A DNA stretch of 46,491 nt from DASPUH01 sp035622975 (GTDB taxonomy: Bacteria > Chloroflexota > Limnocylindria > Limnocylindrales > CSP1-4). The position numbers were made by a program, and so were the translations under genes. The notes below the pieces were generated by a model that saw nothing but the letters and a program-made list of their open reading frames with translations, did not search any database and had not been told where the DNA came from. Positions 1-8,729 of the stretch are shown here, one piece after another (position 1 is the first letter of the stretch; every line of letters starts with the position of its first letter). The stretch spans positions 1-46,491 of the forward strand of contig DASPUH010000074.1 in assembly GCA_035622975.1 (NCBI GenBank), read 5' to 3'.

Positions 1-162
1 CCGCCAGGCGGGAACGTCCGCTCCTTGTCGAGGCTGCGCACGAGCGCCTTCACGACCCGGAGCCGGTGCCCGGTCGCACGCTCGATGTCGTCGGCCTGCT
101 CGTTCAGGAGACGGTTGACGGATGCGCCAACCGTTCCGTACCCGAGCAGGGCGACCGGTACG

Positions 163-176
<14 letters not shown>
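1..176 (-). CDS. hom: homoserine dehydrogenase, N-terminal part (runs off the window)
   Basis: Only about the first 58 codons are present; the gene runs off the left edge. The N-terminus carries the Rossmann motif LLGYGTVG followed by an Asn-Arg-Leu-Leu helix, as in NAD(P)-dependent homoserine dehydrogenases, which reduce aspartate semialdehyde to homoserine on the way to threonine, isoleucine and methionine. The ATG at 176 lies inside the last codons of ilvC (14-base overlap), so the two are almost certainly translationally coupled. Being last in an ilvBNC operon makes sense because threonine is the precursor of isoleucine. Other Rossmann dehydrogenases are possible from so short a fragment, but the GYGTVG plus downstream residues fit hom best. 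Confidence 0.75.
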
Positions 177-1175
<999 letters not shown>

Positions 1176-1176
<1 letters not shown>

Positions 1177-1748
1177 CAGCCGTTCACTCCCTCGTACTCG
1201 ATGACGTTGGAACCGCGCTGCATGGCGATGCTGCCCGTGCGCACGAGCTCCTTGATGCCGAAGCCGCCCACGAGGGCGACGAGCGCGTCGATCTCCTCCT
1301 CCGTGCCGGTGGCCTCGATGATGATCGACTCGGCCGCGATGTCCACGACGCGGCCCTTGTAGAGCTCGACGATCTTGAGGATCTCGCTGCGATTGGCCGC
1401 GCTGGCCCGCACCTTGATGAGGGCCAGCTCATGCTCCAGGTGCCGTTCCTGGGTCACGTCCTGCACCTTGAGCACGTCGATGAGCCGGTACAGCTGCTTG
1501 CTCAGCTGCTCCAGGCCATGGTCGTCGCCGCGCAGGGTGATCGTCATGCGGCTGACCGCGGGATCCTCCGTGTGGCCCACCGCGAGCGCCTCAACGTTGA
1601 AGTTGCGGGCCCGCATGAGGCTGGCCACGCGGTTCAGGACGCCCGTGCGGTTGTTGACGATGGCGACCAGCACGTGGCGACGCTGGGTGCCCGAGCCCGG
1701 CACGTAGCGCGCCACCGGAGCCGCCGGGCGCGCCGCCTCGTCGCTCAC
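1176..1748 (-). CDS. ilvN: acetolactate synthase small (regulatory) subunit
   Basis: This 190-residue protein is the regulatory partner of IlvB. The start chosen is GTG at 1748, which overlaps the ilvB stop as GTGA; the frame stays open far upstream but that region is ilvB antisense noise. An ACT domain begins near residue 25 with HVLVAIVNNRTGVLNRVASL and binds valine for feedback inhibition. The C-terminal ALS_ss domain follows, with KVRASAANRSEILKIVELYK and ending in RGSNVIEYEG. Length is slightly above the roughly 160-170 residues usual for the family because of a short N-terminal Ala/Pro-rich extension. It overlaps ilvC by one base, so subunit stoichiometry is probably set by coupling. 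Confidence 0.96.
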
Positions 1749-3583
1749 TCCGCCGCGCCCTCCCACTTCTCGATGAGGTCGGAAAGGCCCTGGCCTGCGG
1801 GCATCATGGGGAAGACGTTCTGCTCCTCGGCGATCTCGAACCAGACGAGGGCCGGGCCCTCGACCGCCTGGGCGGCGGCGATGGCCGCGTCGACCTGGTC
1901 GGGGCGCGTCGCCTTCCAGGCGGGGATGCCGTAGGCCTCGCACAGCTTCAGGTAGTCCGGCCCGAGCAGGCTGGCCGAGTGGTAGTTGCCGGCGTAGATG
2001 ATCTCCTGCCACTGTCGGATCATGCCCAGCTTCTTGTTGTCGAAGAGGGCGATGCGCACCGGGATGCGGTCCTGGACCAGGGTCGCCAGCTCCTGCAGCG
2101 TCATCTGGAAGCCGCCGTCGCCGACGATGGCCCAGGTCGCCTTGTCGGGCCGGCCGAGTGCCGCCCCCATGGCCGCGGGCATGCCGTAGCCCATCGTCCC
2201 CAGGCCACCCGAGGAGAGGTGCGAATCGGGCCGCCGGAACCCAGCGTAGCGGGCCAGCCACATCTGGTTCTGGCCGACATCGGCGACCAGGGTGGCGTCG
2301 TGGCCGGTCAGCTCGCCGATGCGCGACACGACGTAGTCGGCCGACAGCAGGCCGTCGCGCCAGGCGCCCGAGCCGTGCCAGCTGCTCGCCTCCGATTCGC
2401 GCCGCCACTCGGCCAGCTCGGCGAAGTAGGCCGCCCGCTCGGCCGGCGGCACCTCGCGCACGAGCGGGATCAGCGACCGCAGGACGCGGCCGACGTCGCC
2501 CACCACAGGCACGTCCACGGCCACGTTCTTGCCGATCTCGGAGGGGTCGATGTCGACGTGGACGATGCGGGCACCGGTGGCGTAGGTGCTGACCTTGCCG
2601 GTGACACGGTCGTCGAAGCGCATGCCGAGCGCGATCAGCAGGTCGGCCGCCTGGATCGCCCGGTTGACGTGCTTCCAGCCGTGCATGCCCATGAAGCCGT
2701 AGCTCAGGGGGTGCGTCTCGTCCATCGCCCCGACGCCCAGCAGCGTGTGCGCGACGGGTACCTGGGCTCGCTCGGCCAGCTGGCGGAGCTCGTCCCAGGC
2801 GCGGGCCAGCAGCACCCCGTGGCCCGCCAGGATGACCGGTCGGCGGGCCTCGCTGATGGCCCTGGCGGCGACGCGCAGCTGCTTGGGATGGCCCTCCAGC
2901 GTGGGGCGGAAACCGGGCAGGCGCGCCACGACGGCTGCCTGGCTCGGATGCGGGGCGCGCGTTTCCTGCTGCAGGGCATCCTTGGTGATATCGACGTGGA
3001 CCGGCCCCGGCCGGCCGGAGCGGGCCAGGTGGAACGCCTCGGCCAGCACACCCGGCAGCTCATCCGCGTCGCGCACCAGGTAGTTGTGCTTGGTCATGGG
3101 CAGCGTGATGCCCGTGATGTCGATCTCCTGGAAGGCGTCCTTGCCCAGCAGGGCGGAGACGACGTTGCCGGTGATGGCGACCACAGGGATCGAATCGAGC
3201 TGGGCCGTCGCCAGGCCGGTCACCAGGTTCGTGGCGCCCGGCCCGGAGGTGCCCAGGCAGACCCCCACCCTGCCGCTGGCGCGGGCGAAACCGTCGGCGG
3301 CATGGGCGGCGCCCTGTTCGTGACGGACGAGCACGTGCCGCAGGGCCGGGTAGTCACCCAGCACGTCGTACAGCGGCAGGACGACGCCGCCCGGGTAGCC
3401 GAAGAGCACGTCGGAGCCCTCCCGCAGGAGCGCCTCGCAGACGACGTCCGCCCCGATGCGCGTCCGGCCCCGCGGCTTGGCCTCGTGCAGCATCACCGCT
3501 CGGGCGGCGTCGACCGCTGCGGCGGCGGCGCTGCCGCCACCCGGCAGGTGGCGGCCGCTCCCCGGTCGATCCGTCATCGTCAT
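1745..3583 (-). CDS. ilvB: acetolactate synthase large (catalytic) subunit
   Basis: This is a ThDP-dependent acetohydroxyacid synthase of 612 residues that condenses pyruvate with pyruvate or 2-oxobutyrate, the committed step of branched-chain amino acid synthesis. Visible signatures are the ThDP-activating glutamate in VRHEQGAAHAADGFARA, the central FAD/ThDP domain with GMRFDDRVTGKVSTYA, and the C-terminal ThDP-Mg motif starting VGDGGFQMTLQELATL and ending at FDNKKLGMI. The ATG at 3583 is preceded by AGGAGG about 13 bases upstream; a second ATG lies two codons in. The first 35 residues are Gly/Ala-rich and variable. The gene follows a leader ORF and an intrinsic terminator at 3606-3637, so expression is likely attenuated. 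Confidence 0.97.
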   Translation of the reverse strand: MTMTDRPGSGRHLPGGGSAAAAAVDAARAVMLHEAKPRGRTRIGADVVCEALLREGSDVLFGYPGGVVLPLYDVLGDYPALRHVLVRHEQGAAHAADGFARASGRVGVCLGTSGPGATNLVTGLATAQLDSIPVVAITGNVVSALLGKDAFQEIDITGITLPMTKHNYLVRDADELPGVLAEAFHLARSGRPGPVHVDITKDALQQETRAPHPSQAAVVARLPGFRPTLEGHPKQLRVAARAISEARRPVILAGHGVLLARAWDELRQLAERAQVPVAHTLLGVGAMDETHPLSYGFMGMHGWKHVNRAIQAADLLIALGMRFDDRVTGKVSTYATGARIVHVDIDPSEIGKNVAVDVPVVGDVGRVLRSLIPLVREVPPAERAAYFAELAEWRRESEASSWHGSGAWRDGLLSADYVVSRIGELTGHDATLVADVGQNQMWLARYAGFRRPDSHLSSGGLGTMGYGMPAAMGAALGRPDKATWAIVGDGGFQMTLQELATLVQDRIPVRIALFDNKKLGMIRQWQEIIYAGNYHSASLLGPDYLKLCEAYGIPAWKATRPDQVDAAIAAAQAVEGPALVWFEIAEEQNVFPMMPAGQGLSDLIEKWEGAAE

Positions 3584-3605
3584 CGCTGCTGTGCTACCTC
3601 CTGGG

Positions 3606-3637
3606 AAAACGAAAGACCCCCGCCGCCGGCGAGGGTC
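3606..3637 (-). terminator. intrinsic terminator acting as ilvB attenuator
   Basis: On the minus strand a 10-bp stem (GACCCTCGCC pairing with GGCGGGGGTC, one G:U pair) with a 3-base GGC loop is followed directly by TTTCGTTTT. It lies between the stop of the Ile/Leu/Val-rich leader ORF (3668) and the ilvB Shine-Dalgarno. Terminator position upstream of the structural genes is diagnostic of attenuation. A 5-bp alternative pairing between GGCGA near the leader stop and TCGCC in the left arm could serve as part of an antiterminator; that part is weak and inferred. Confidence 0.8.
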
Positions 3638-3667
3638 CTGGTCCGGTCGAGGTGTGCGCCCTTCGCG

Positions 3668-3853
3668 CTACCGTCGCCCTCCAGACTCCCGCCGGGAGCC
3701 GGTGATCAGGCCGATGAGGCCAAGGAGGAGGACGCGGATCGTGTCGCGCAGGGACGGGGTGGACGCCACCTGGCCGAAAGGCACGGGCACGCGGCGCCCA
3801 TCGGCGGTGACCACCACCGCCACCAGATCGTGCTGCCCGCTCCGGCGAACCAT
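3668..3853 (-). CDS. ilvL: ilv operon leader peptide (61 codons, Ile/Leu/Val-rich)
   Basis: The ORF encodes 61 residues, of which I count 19 as Ile, Leu or Val. They cluster as LVAVVV (residues 10-15) and as nine of twelve positions in IRVLLLGLIGLI (39-50). The ATG at 3853 is 6 bases downstream of a TAGACT -10 element, at the expected transcription start, so the ORF should be translated from a leaderless mRNA. A 7-bp hairpin (3684-3700) follows the Ile/Leu cluster, and the terminator follows the stop. A GTG at 3767 could give a shorter 32-residue peptide. The role as a sensing peptide rather than a functional protein is inference, but the arrangement is typical. The length is unusual, since most ilv leaders are 15-35 codons. 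Confidence 0.72.
   Translation of the reverse strand: MVRRSGQHDLVAVVVTADGRRVPVPFGQVASTPSLRDTIRVLLLGLIGLITGSRRESGGRR
3684..3700 (-). promoter_or_regulatory. pause-type hairpin inside the ilv leader ORF
   Basis: The minus-strand RNA can form GGCTCCC-GGC-GGGAGTC, a 7-bp stem with one G:U pair. It lies within the last codons of the leader ORF, immediately after the Ile/Leu codon run. This is where the 1:2 pause hairpin sits in classical amino-acid attenuators. A ribosome stalled on the Leu/Ile codons would cover or disrupt it. The structure is seen directly in sequence; the role is inferred. Confidence 0.55.
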
Positions 3854-3859
3854 CGGTGC

Positions 3860-3889
3860 AGTCTAGCGGCACGTTCGCTCGGCTGTCCA
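3860..3889 (-). promoter_or_regulatory. sigma70-type promoter of the ilv leader
   Basis: On the minus strand TGGACA (-35, 3889-3884) is separated by 18 bases from TAGACT (-10, 3865-3860). The predicted start falls about 7 bases downstream, on or next to the A of the leader ATG at 3853. This is the best-matching -35/-10 pair I found in the window and anchors the interpretation of the other TANNNT elements. Confidence 0.7.
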
Positions 3890-3942
3890 CTAGTACCGCT
3901 ACGGCGGCCGGGTGGGACCTCTGCCGCGGGACACCCGCATGC

Positions 3943-3948
3943 TAGGCT
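3943..3948 (+). promoter_or_regulatory. -10 element of the GT87-like gene
   Basis: TAGGCT lies 8 bases before the ATG at 3957, predicting a leaderless or near-leaderless mRNA. The promoter is divergent from the ilv leader promoter, whose -35 lies 54 bases to the left. No clear -35 was identified. Confidence 0.5.
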
Positions 3949-3956
3949 CGGCGGCC

Positions 3957-5507
3957 ATGAGCCTCCGACCCGCCACCGGCGAGGGCCGATCCCAGCTCGT
4001 CGTGGCGGCCGTGGTCGCGGCCGTGCTCATCCTGACCCGCCTCTGGCTGGTGGCCGTGCCGCCATCGTTCAGCGACATCCCCGCGTACCAGCACGACGCT
4101 GCCCTGTGGGGCGCCGCGGGCGAGGAGGGCGCCTCGTTCTACGATCTCCACCGGGCGTACGTCATCTCGACCTCCGAGGCGCTGGGCCATGAACCGCCTG
4201 AAGGCACGACGCTCATCGAGTACCCCCCGCTCGCGCTGGCCTTCGTCGCCGCCATCAACGTCGGCCTGCCGTCCAGCGCCGACCCGCAGGACGCCGCACG
4301 GCTGCACGACTACACGACGCGCTACCGCCTCCTGGCCTTCGCCGTCGACCTGCTGATCCTCTTGGCTCTGGCGCTGCTGGCCGGGCGGGCCGGCGCCCTG
4401 CGCACTGCGAGTCCACCCTGGCGCTGGTCCACGGCCTGGCGGCTGGCCGTCTACGGGGCGGGCGGCGTGGCCATCTACTACATCCTGTACGACCGCCTCG
4501 ACATCTTCGAGGGTGCCCTGCTGCTGGCCTCGCTCCTCGCGCTCATCCGCGGCTGGTGGGCCACCTCCCTGGTCGTGCTGGCCGTCGCCATCGACTTCAA
4601 GGTCTATCCGGCCGTGCTGGTGCCGCTGTGGCTGGTCGCCTCACTGCCGGCCACCACGCTGGCCGACTGGCGTCGTGGCCCCGCCCGGGTAGCCCGTCTG
4701 CTCGCACGCCGCATCATCCTCCTGGGCGGTACGGCGCTGGCCCTGCTGCTGCCCTTCGTGGTCATCCAGGGCCCGGATTCGCTGCAGTTCATCGCCTTCA
4801 ACGCCCAGCGCGGCCTGCAGCTGGAGTCGGTCGGCGCGTCGCTGCTGATGCTGCTGCAGGTGGCCGGGCAACCGCTCCAGATCGTGGCCCGCTATGGGGC
4901 GTACGAGGTGGTGGGCCCCCTCGCGCCGGGCCTCGCCCTGGCCTCGATCCCCCTCACGCTGGTGGTGGTCGCCGTCGTGTGGTGGCTCTACGCGCGCGCC
5001 GCGGTTCGCCAGGCACGCCAGGTGAACGGGTCGCGCACCACGAGCGAGGCCGTCGACGGAGCGCCTGACGCCGTGGAGCCGCTCGTCGCCACGATGGCGC
5101 CGGACCTGCTCGTGCTCGCCGCGGTGGCGATGCTCCTGGTGGTCATGGTGATGGCCAAGGTGCTCTCGCCGCAGTACTTCCTGTGGCTGCTGCCGCTGGT
5201 GCCGCTGCTCAGTGGAGGGAGCCGCATGCGCGCCTGGCAGGTCGGGTTCGTCGTGCTGCTGGCCCTGTCGACGGTGGTCTTCCCGGGCCTGTACTCGAGC
5301 GGCCCGCTGACCCTCGCCCTCCTCCTGCGCAACGGGGCCCTCCTCGTCCTGACCGCGACGGCATGTGCTAGGCTGGCCGGCCCGTGGAGCACCCCGCCGC
5401 GCGACCGCGCACCCTTGTCGAGAAGATCTGGGACGACCATGTCGTCGCCACCAGCCCCGGCGCGCCCGACGTCCTCTATGTCGACCTCCACCTCGTCCAT
5501 GAGGTGA
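3957..5507 (+). CDS. polytopic membrane protein, GT87 / DUF2029-like glycosyltransferase
   Basis: The product has 516 residues and about ten hydrophobic segments. It has an N-terminal transmembrane helix, an extracytoplasmic stretch with Asp residues near 37-41 and 62, and an EYPPLALAF motif, the pattern of polyprenyl-phosphate-mannose-dependent (GT87/DUF2029) transferases that build cell-envelope glycans. AIDFKVYPAVLVPLWL and MAKVLSPQYFLWLLPL resemble the family core. The ATG at 3957 sits 8 bases after a TAGGCT -10 element. The last 40 or so residues are Ser/Pro/Thr-rich, not membrane-like, and overlap leuC by 124 bases, so the functional protein probably ends near ACARLAGP. The substrate cannot be told from sequence. 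Confidence 0.65.
   Translation: MSLRPATGEGRSQLVVAAVVAAVLILTRLWLVAVPPSFSDIPAYQHDAALWGAAGEEGASFYDLHRAYVISTSEALGHEPPEGTTLIEYPPLALAFVAAINVGLPSSADPQDAARLHDYTTRYRLLAFAVDLLILLALALLAGRAGALRTASPPWRWSTAWRLAVYGAGGVAIYYILYDRLDIFEGALLLASLLALIRGWWATSLVVLAVAIDFKVYPAVLVPLWLVASLPATTLADWRRGPARVARLLARRIILLGGTALALLLPFVVIQGPDSLQFIAFNAQRGLQLESVGASLLMLLQVAGQPLQIVARYGAYEVVGPLAPGLALASIPLTLVVVAVVWWLYARAAVRQARQVNGSRTTSEAVDGAPDAVEPLVATMAPDLLVLAAVAMLLVVMVMAKVLSPQYFLWLLPLVPLLSGGSRMRAWQVGFVVLLALSTVVFPGLYSSGPLTLALLLRNGALLVLTATACARLAGPWSTPPRDRAPLSRRSGTTMSSPPAPARPTSSMSTSTSSMR
5369..5374 (+). promoter_or_regulatory. -10 element for leuC inside the GT87-like gene
   Basis: TAGGCT lies 9 bases before the leuC GTG (5384), within the coding sequence of the upstream membrane protein. 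CTGACC starting at 5349 could be a poor -35 with a short 14-base spacer. Predicts near-leaderless leuCD mRNA. Confidence 0.5.
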
Positions 5508-6808
5508 CCTCGCCGCAGGCCTTCGCCGGCCTGCGCGCGCGGGGGCTCGGCGTCCGCCGCCCCGACCTGACCGTGGCCACGGCGGATCACTCGACGCCGA
5601 CGCACGACCGCTCCCTGCCGATCCTGGACCAGCAGGCCGCCTTCCAGGTGCAGCAGCTGAGCCGCAACTGCGCCGAGTTCGGCATCCCGCTGCACGGGCT
5701 GGGTTCGGAGCGGCAGGGCATCGTCCATGTCATGGGGCCGGAGCTGGGCCTGACGCAGCCGGGCATGACCATCGTGTGCGGCGACTCGCACACCGCCACG
5801 CACGGCGCGTTCGGGGCCCTCGCCTTCGGCATCGGCACGAGCGAGGTGGAGATGGTCCTCGCCACGCAGTGCCTGCTCCAGCGCCGGCCGCGCACGTATG
5901 AGGTGCGGGTCGACGGGCGTCTTCGCCCGGGTGTCAGTGCCAAGGACATCATCCTCGCCCTCATCGCCCGCATCGGCATCGGCGGCGGGACGGGCCACGT
6001 CTTCGAGTACACCGGTGAGGCGGTCCGTGCGCTCTCCATGGAGGAGCGCATGACGGTCTGCAACATGTCGATCGAGGGCGGGGCCCGCGCCGGCCTCATC
6101 GCCCCCGACGACACCACGTTCGAGTACGTCAGCGGCCGGCCGCACGCGCCGCGCGGCGCGGCCTGGGACGCCGCCGTCGCCCGCTGGCGGGCGCTGCCCA
6201 GTGATGTCGGAGCCGTCTATGACGCCCACGTCACGCTGGCCGCCGGCGACCTGGAACCGATGGTCACCTACGGCACCAATCCGGGCATGGGCGTGCCCAT
6301 CACGGGGCGCGTGCCGGCGCCCGACTCGCTGGCCGAACCGGCCCACCAGCGCGCCCTGGCCCAGGCGCTGCGCTACATGGACCTCGCGCCGGGTCAGGCG
6401 CTCCTCGGCCAGCGGCTCGACGTCGTGTTCATCGGCTCGTGCACCAACAGCCGGATCAGCGACCTGCGCCAGGCGGCGGGCGTCCTGCGCGGCCGCCGCG
6501 TCGCCGACGGCCTGCGGGTGCTGGTCGTGCCCGGTTCCCAGCAGGTCAAGGCGCAGGCCGAACGCGAGGGCCTGGACGAGGTCTTCCGGGCCGCCGGCGC
6601 GGAGTGGCGCGAAGCCGGCTGCTCGATGTGCATCGCCATGAACGGCGACGAGCTGGCCCCGGGCCAGTACGCCATCTCCACCAGCAACCGCAACTTCGAA
6701 GGGCGCCAGGGCAAGGGCGGCCGCACCTTCCTGGCCTCGCCCCTGACGGCGGCCGCGAGTGCCTTGACGGGCGCCATCACCGACCCGCGCACGGTCGTGT
6801 CGGCATGA
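5384..6808 (+). CDS. leuC: 3-isopropylmalate dehydratase large subunit
   Basis: The product is 474 residues, the normal length for the aconitase-like large subunit that isomerises 2-isopropylmalate to 3-isopropylmalate in leucine synthesis. The three [4Fe-4S] ligands are Cys353 (SCTNSR), Cys413 and Cys416 (AGCSMCIAMN). VCGDSHTATHGAFGALAFGIG near residues 131-151 is a strong family block. The GTG start at 5384 gives the expected N-terminus with TLVEKIWDDH and lies 9 bases after a TAGGCT element. It ends with an ATGA overlap into leuD, so the heterodimer partners are coupled. Its beginning overlaps the end of the upstream membrane-protein gene by 124 bases. Confidence 0.97.
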   Translation: MEHPAARPRTLVEKIWDDHVVATSPGAPDVLYVDLHLVHEVTSPQAFAGLRARGLGVRRPDLTVATADHSTPTHDRSLPILDQQAAFQVQQLSRNCAEFGIPLHGLGSERQGIVHVMGPELGLTQPGMTIVCGDSHTATHGAFGALAFGIGTSEVEMVLATQCLLQRRPRTYEVRVDGRLRPGVSAKDIILALIARIGIGGGTGHVFEYTGEAVRALSMEERMTVCNMSIEGGARAGLIAPDDTTFEYVSGRPHAPRGAAWDAAVARWRALPSDVGAVYDAHVTLAAGDLEPMVTYGTNPGMGVPITGRVPAPDSLAEPAHQRALAQALRYMDLAPGQALLGQRLDVVFIGSCTNSRISDLRQAAGVLRGRRVADGLRVLVVPGSQQVKAQAEREGLDEVFRAAGAEWREAGCSMCIAMNGDELAPGQYAISTSNRNFEGRQGKGGRTFLASPLTAAASALTGAITDPRTVVSA

Positions 6809-7425
6809 GCGAGCCGTACGCGTCGTTCACGAGCGGGGTCATCCCGATGCCCGCCGAGAACGTCGATACCGACCAGATCATCCCCGCCCGCTTCCTCAAG
6901 ACGACCGAGAAGTCGGGCCTCGCCAGCGCCCTCTTCAACGACTGGCGCTACGCCCCTGATGGGACGCCGCTGCCCGACTTCATCCTCAACCGGCCGGCCA
7001 TGCAGGGCCGCGGGATCCTCCTGGCGGGCGACAACTTCGGCTGCGGTTCATCGCGCGAACACGCCCCCTGGGCCCTCACCGCCTGGGGCATCCGGGCCAT
7101 CATCTCGACCGGCTTCGCCGACATCTTCCGCAACAACGCCATGAAGAACGGCCTGCTGCCGATCGTCGTCGAGGCCGAGCGGCACCGCCAGCTGTTCGCC
7201 CTCGTGGCCGCGCAGCCCGACGTCGAACTGCGGGTCGACCTGGAGGAACAAGTGGTCCACCTCCCCGGCGACGAGGACCTGCCCTTCGACGTCGACCCCT
7301 TCGCGCGGCGGATGCTGCTGGCGGGGACCGACGAGGTCGGCTACCTGCTGGAGCACGCGGCCGCCACCGCGGCCTACGAGGCGGCCCACCCCGCCCGCAT
7401 CGACACCCGTCCCGCCGCCGCCTGA
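6805..7425 (+). CDS. leuD: 3-isopropylmalate dehydratase small subunit
   Basis: This 206-residue protein is the swivel domain of isopropylmalate isomerase and partners LeuC. Clear signatures are NVDTDQIIPARFLKTTEKSG near the N-terminus, the substrate-binding loop GDNFGCGSSREHAPWAL, and GIRAIISTGFADIFRNNAMK. The ATG at 6805 overlaps the leuC stop (ATGA). Downstream a GGCCGG/CCGGCC hairpin at 7433-7453 probably marks the end of the leuCD unit. The C-terminal Ala/His-rich tail is not conserved in the family as I know it. Confidence 0.97.
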   Translation: MSEPYASFTSGVIPMPAENVDTDQIIPARFLKTTEKSGLASALFNDWRYAPDGTPLPDFILNRPAMQGRGILLAGDNFGCGSSREHAPWALTAWGIRAIISTGFADIFRNNAMKNGLLPIVVEAERHRQLFALVAAQPDVELRVDLEEQVVHLPGDEDLPFDVDPFARRMLLAGTDEVGYLLEHAAATAAYEAAHPARIDTRPAAA

Positions 7426-7432
7426 CGGACGG

Positions 7433-7453
7433 CGGCCGGCAGGCCTCCGGCCG
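7433..7453 (+). terminator. possible hairpin terminator after leuD
   Basis: A 7-bp GC stem (CGGCCGG pairing with CCGGCCG, loop CAGGCCT) starts 8 bases after the leuD stop. No T-run follows, so it would be a Rho-independent-like hairpin of the weak kind or simply a transcript-end stabiliser. Confidence 0.35.
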
Positions 7454-7504
7454 GTGGTCCCTGCCCCGGACCATCGTGCCCCTGCCCGGGCGGCCGATCC
7501 CGGG

Positions 7505-7510
7505 TAGCCT
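7505..7510 (+). promoter_or_regulatory. -10 element of the MarP-like protease gene
   Basis: TAGCCT lies exactly 6 bases before the GTG at 7517. It fits the recurrent leaderless-promoter pattern of this window. Confidence 0.5.
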
Positions 7511-7516
7511 CTGGCA

Positions 7517-8698
7517 GTGGACCTGTTCGACCTGCTCGTCATCCTCGTGCTGCTCCTCGCCACGTGGGGCGGCTACCGCGCCGGCCTCGCCGGACCGGCC
7601 CTCGGGCTGATCGGCGCCGTAGCCGGCCTGGCGGTGGTGATCACGGTCGCCCCGAGCGTGCTGCCCGCCCTCGACGGCTACGACCAGCCGTGGCGCGCGA
7701 TCCTGGGCCTGGCCGCCGCCCTCGCCGTCGTCATCCTGGGCGACGCCATCGGTTCAGCCGTCGGCGGCGCCGTCTCGCGGCGCGCCACGGGCAACCTCCT
7801 CGGCTTCGTCGACCGCATCGGCGGCGTGGCGTTCGGAGGCCTGCAGGCGATCCTCGTCATCTGGCTGGTTGGCGGCCTCCTGGCCAGCAGCTCGTTCGAC
7901 GCGCTGGCCGAGCAGGCGCAGCGGTCGACCACCGTGCAAGTCCTGATGGACGCCCTTCCGCCGCCGGACGCCGTCATCGCCGACATCGGCGGCGTCCTTG
8001 ACCAGGCCGGGCTGCCGGACGTCTTCGTCGGCCTGGAACCGCCTGCCGCCTCGCCGGCGGCACAGCCCGACCAGGCCCAGGCCGACGCCGCGGCGGCCCT
8101 GGCGCGCAACAGCACGGTGCGCATCGACGCCAGCGCCTGCCGTGCGTTCCTCGTGGGCACGGGCTTCGCCGTCGGCGGCGAGGACATCGTGACCAACGCC
8201 CACGTCGTCGCCGGCGCCAGCCAGGTGTCGGTCCGCGTGGACGTCGACGGGCGCCGTCGTGACGCCACGGTCATCTTCTTCGACCCGCGGCTCGACGTGG
8301 CCGTCCTGCGCGTCCCGGGGCTCGACCTGACCGCGCTGCGGTGGGCCGCCAGGGCCCCCGATCGCGGGGCCGTGGGCGCTGCCCTGGGCCATCCGGAAGG
8401 CGCTCCGCTGACCGTCATCCCCGCCGCGGTGGACTCCCGATTGCCGGCCCGCGGCACCGATATCTACGGCCAGGCGACGGTCACCCGCGTGGTCCTGGAG
8501 CTCAACGCCGCCGTCCAGCCGGGTGACTCGGGCGGCCCGTTCGTGCTGGCCGACGGGACGGTCGGCGGGCTCGTCTTCGCCGCTTCGCGCACGGCGACGG
8601 GCATCGGCTACGCACTCGACCCGACGGCCGTGGCGGGCGACATCCAGGACGCGCTGGGCCGGACGACGGCGGTGAGCACGGGCGTCTGCGCCAGCTGA
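7517..8698 (+). CDS. MarP-like membrane-anchored periplasmic serine protease (CvpA + trypsin domain)
   Basis: The 393-residue protein has an N-terminal CvpA/colicin-V-production-like region with four hydrophobic helices (about residues 5-25, 30-50, 60-82, 100-123), a flexible Ala/Pro/Gln linker (172-195) and a chymotrypsin-fold protease. The catalytic triad reads His229 (TNAHVV), Asp260 (DPRLDVAVL) and Ser338 (QPGDSGGPF). Cys208 and Cys391 bracket the protease domain and match the regulatory disulfide pair known in mycobacterial MarP (Rv3671c), which protects against acid and oxidative stress. GTG at 7517 follows a TAGCCT element by 6 bases. It stands alone, convergent with a GNAT gene. Confidence 0.85.
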   Translation: MDLFDLLVILVLLLATWGGYRAGLAGPALGLIGAVAGLAVVITVAPSVLPALDGYDQPWRAILGLAAALAVVILGDAIGSAVGGAVSRRATGNLLGFVDRIGGVAFGGLQAILVIWLVGGLLASSSFDALAEQAQRSTTVQVLMDALPPPDAVIADIGGVLDQAGLPDVFVGLEPPAASPAAQPDQAQADAAAALARNSTVRIDASACRAFLVGTGFAVGGEDIVTNAHVVAGASQVSVRVDVDGRRRDATVIFFDPRLDVAVLRVPGLDLTALRWAARAPDRGAVGAALGHPEGAPLTVIPAAVDSRLPARGTDIYGQATVTRVVLELNAAVQPGDSGGPFVLADGTVGGLVFAASRTATGIGYALDPTAVAGDIQDALGRTTAVSTGVCAS

Positions 8699-8729
8699 GC
8701 GCCCGGCTTCGGCCCGGCCGACGAAGTGC

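Noticed and set aside
3668..3853. The ilv leader ORF as a functional small membrane protein
   Set aside because: The single hydrophobic stretch (residues 39-50) is too short for a transmembrane helix, and the downstream terminator fits a leader better; not fully excluded.
1979..4192. A 737-codon plus-strand open frame opposite ilvB
   Set aside because: It lies antisense to a certain gene, is rich in Arg/Gly/Asp/His with no family motif, and reflects the high GC third-position pattern.
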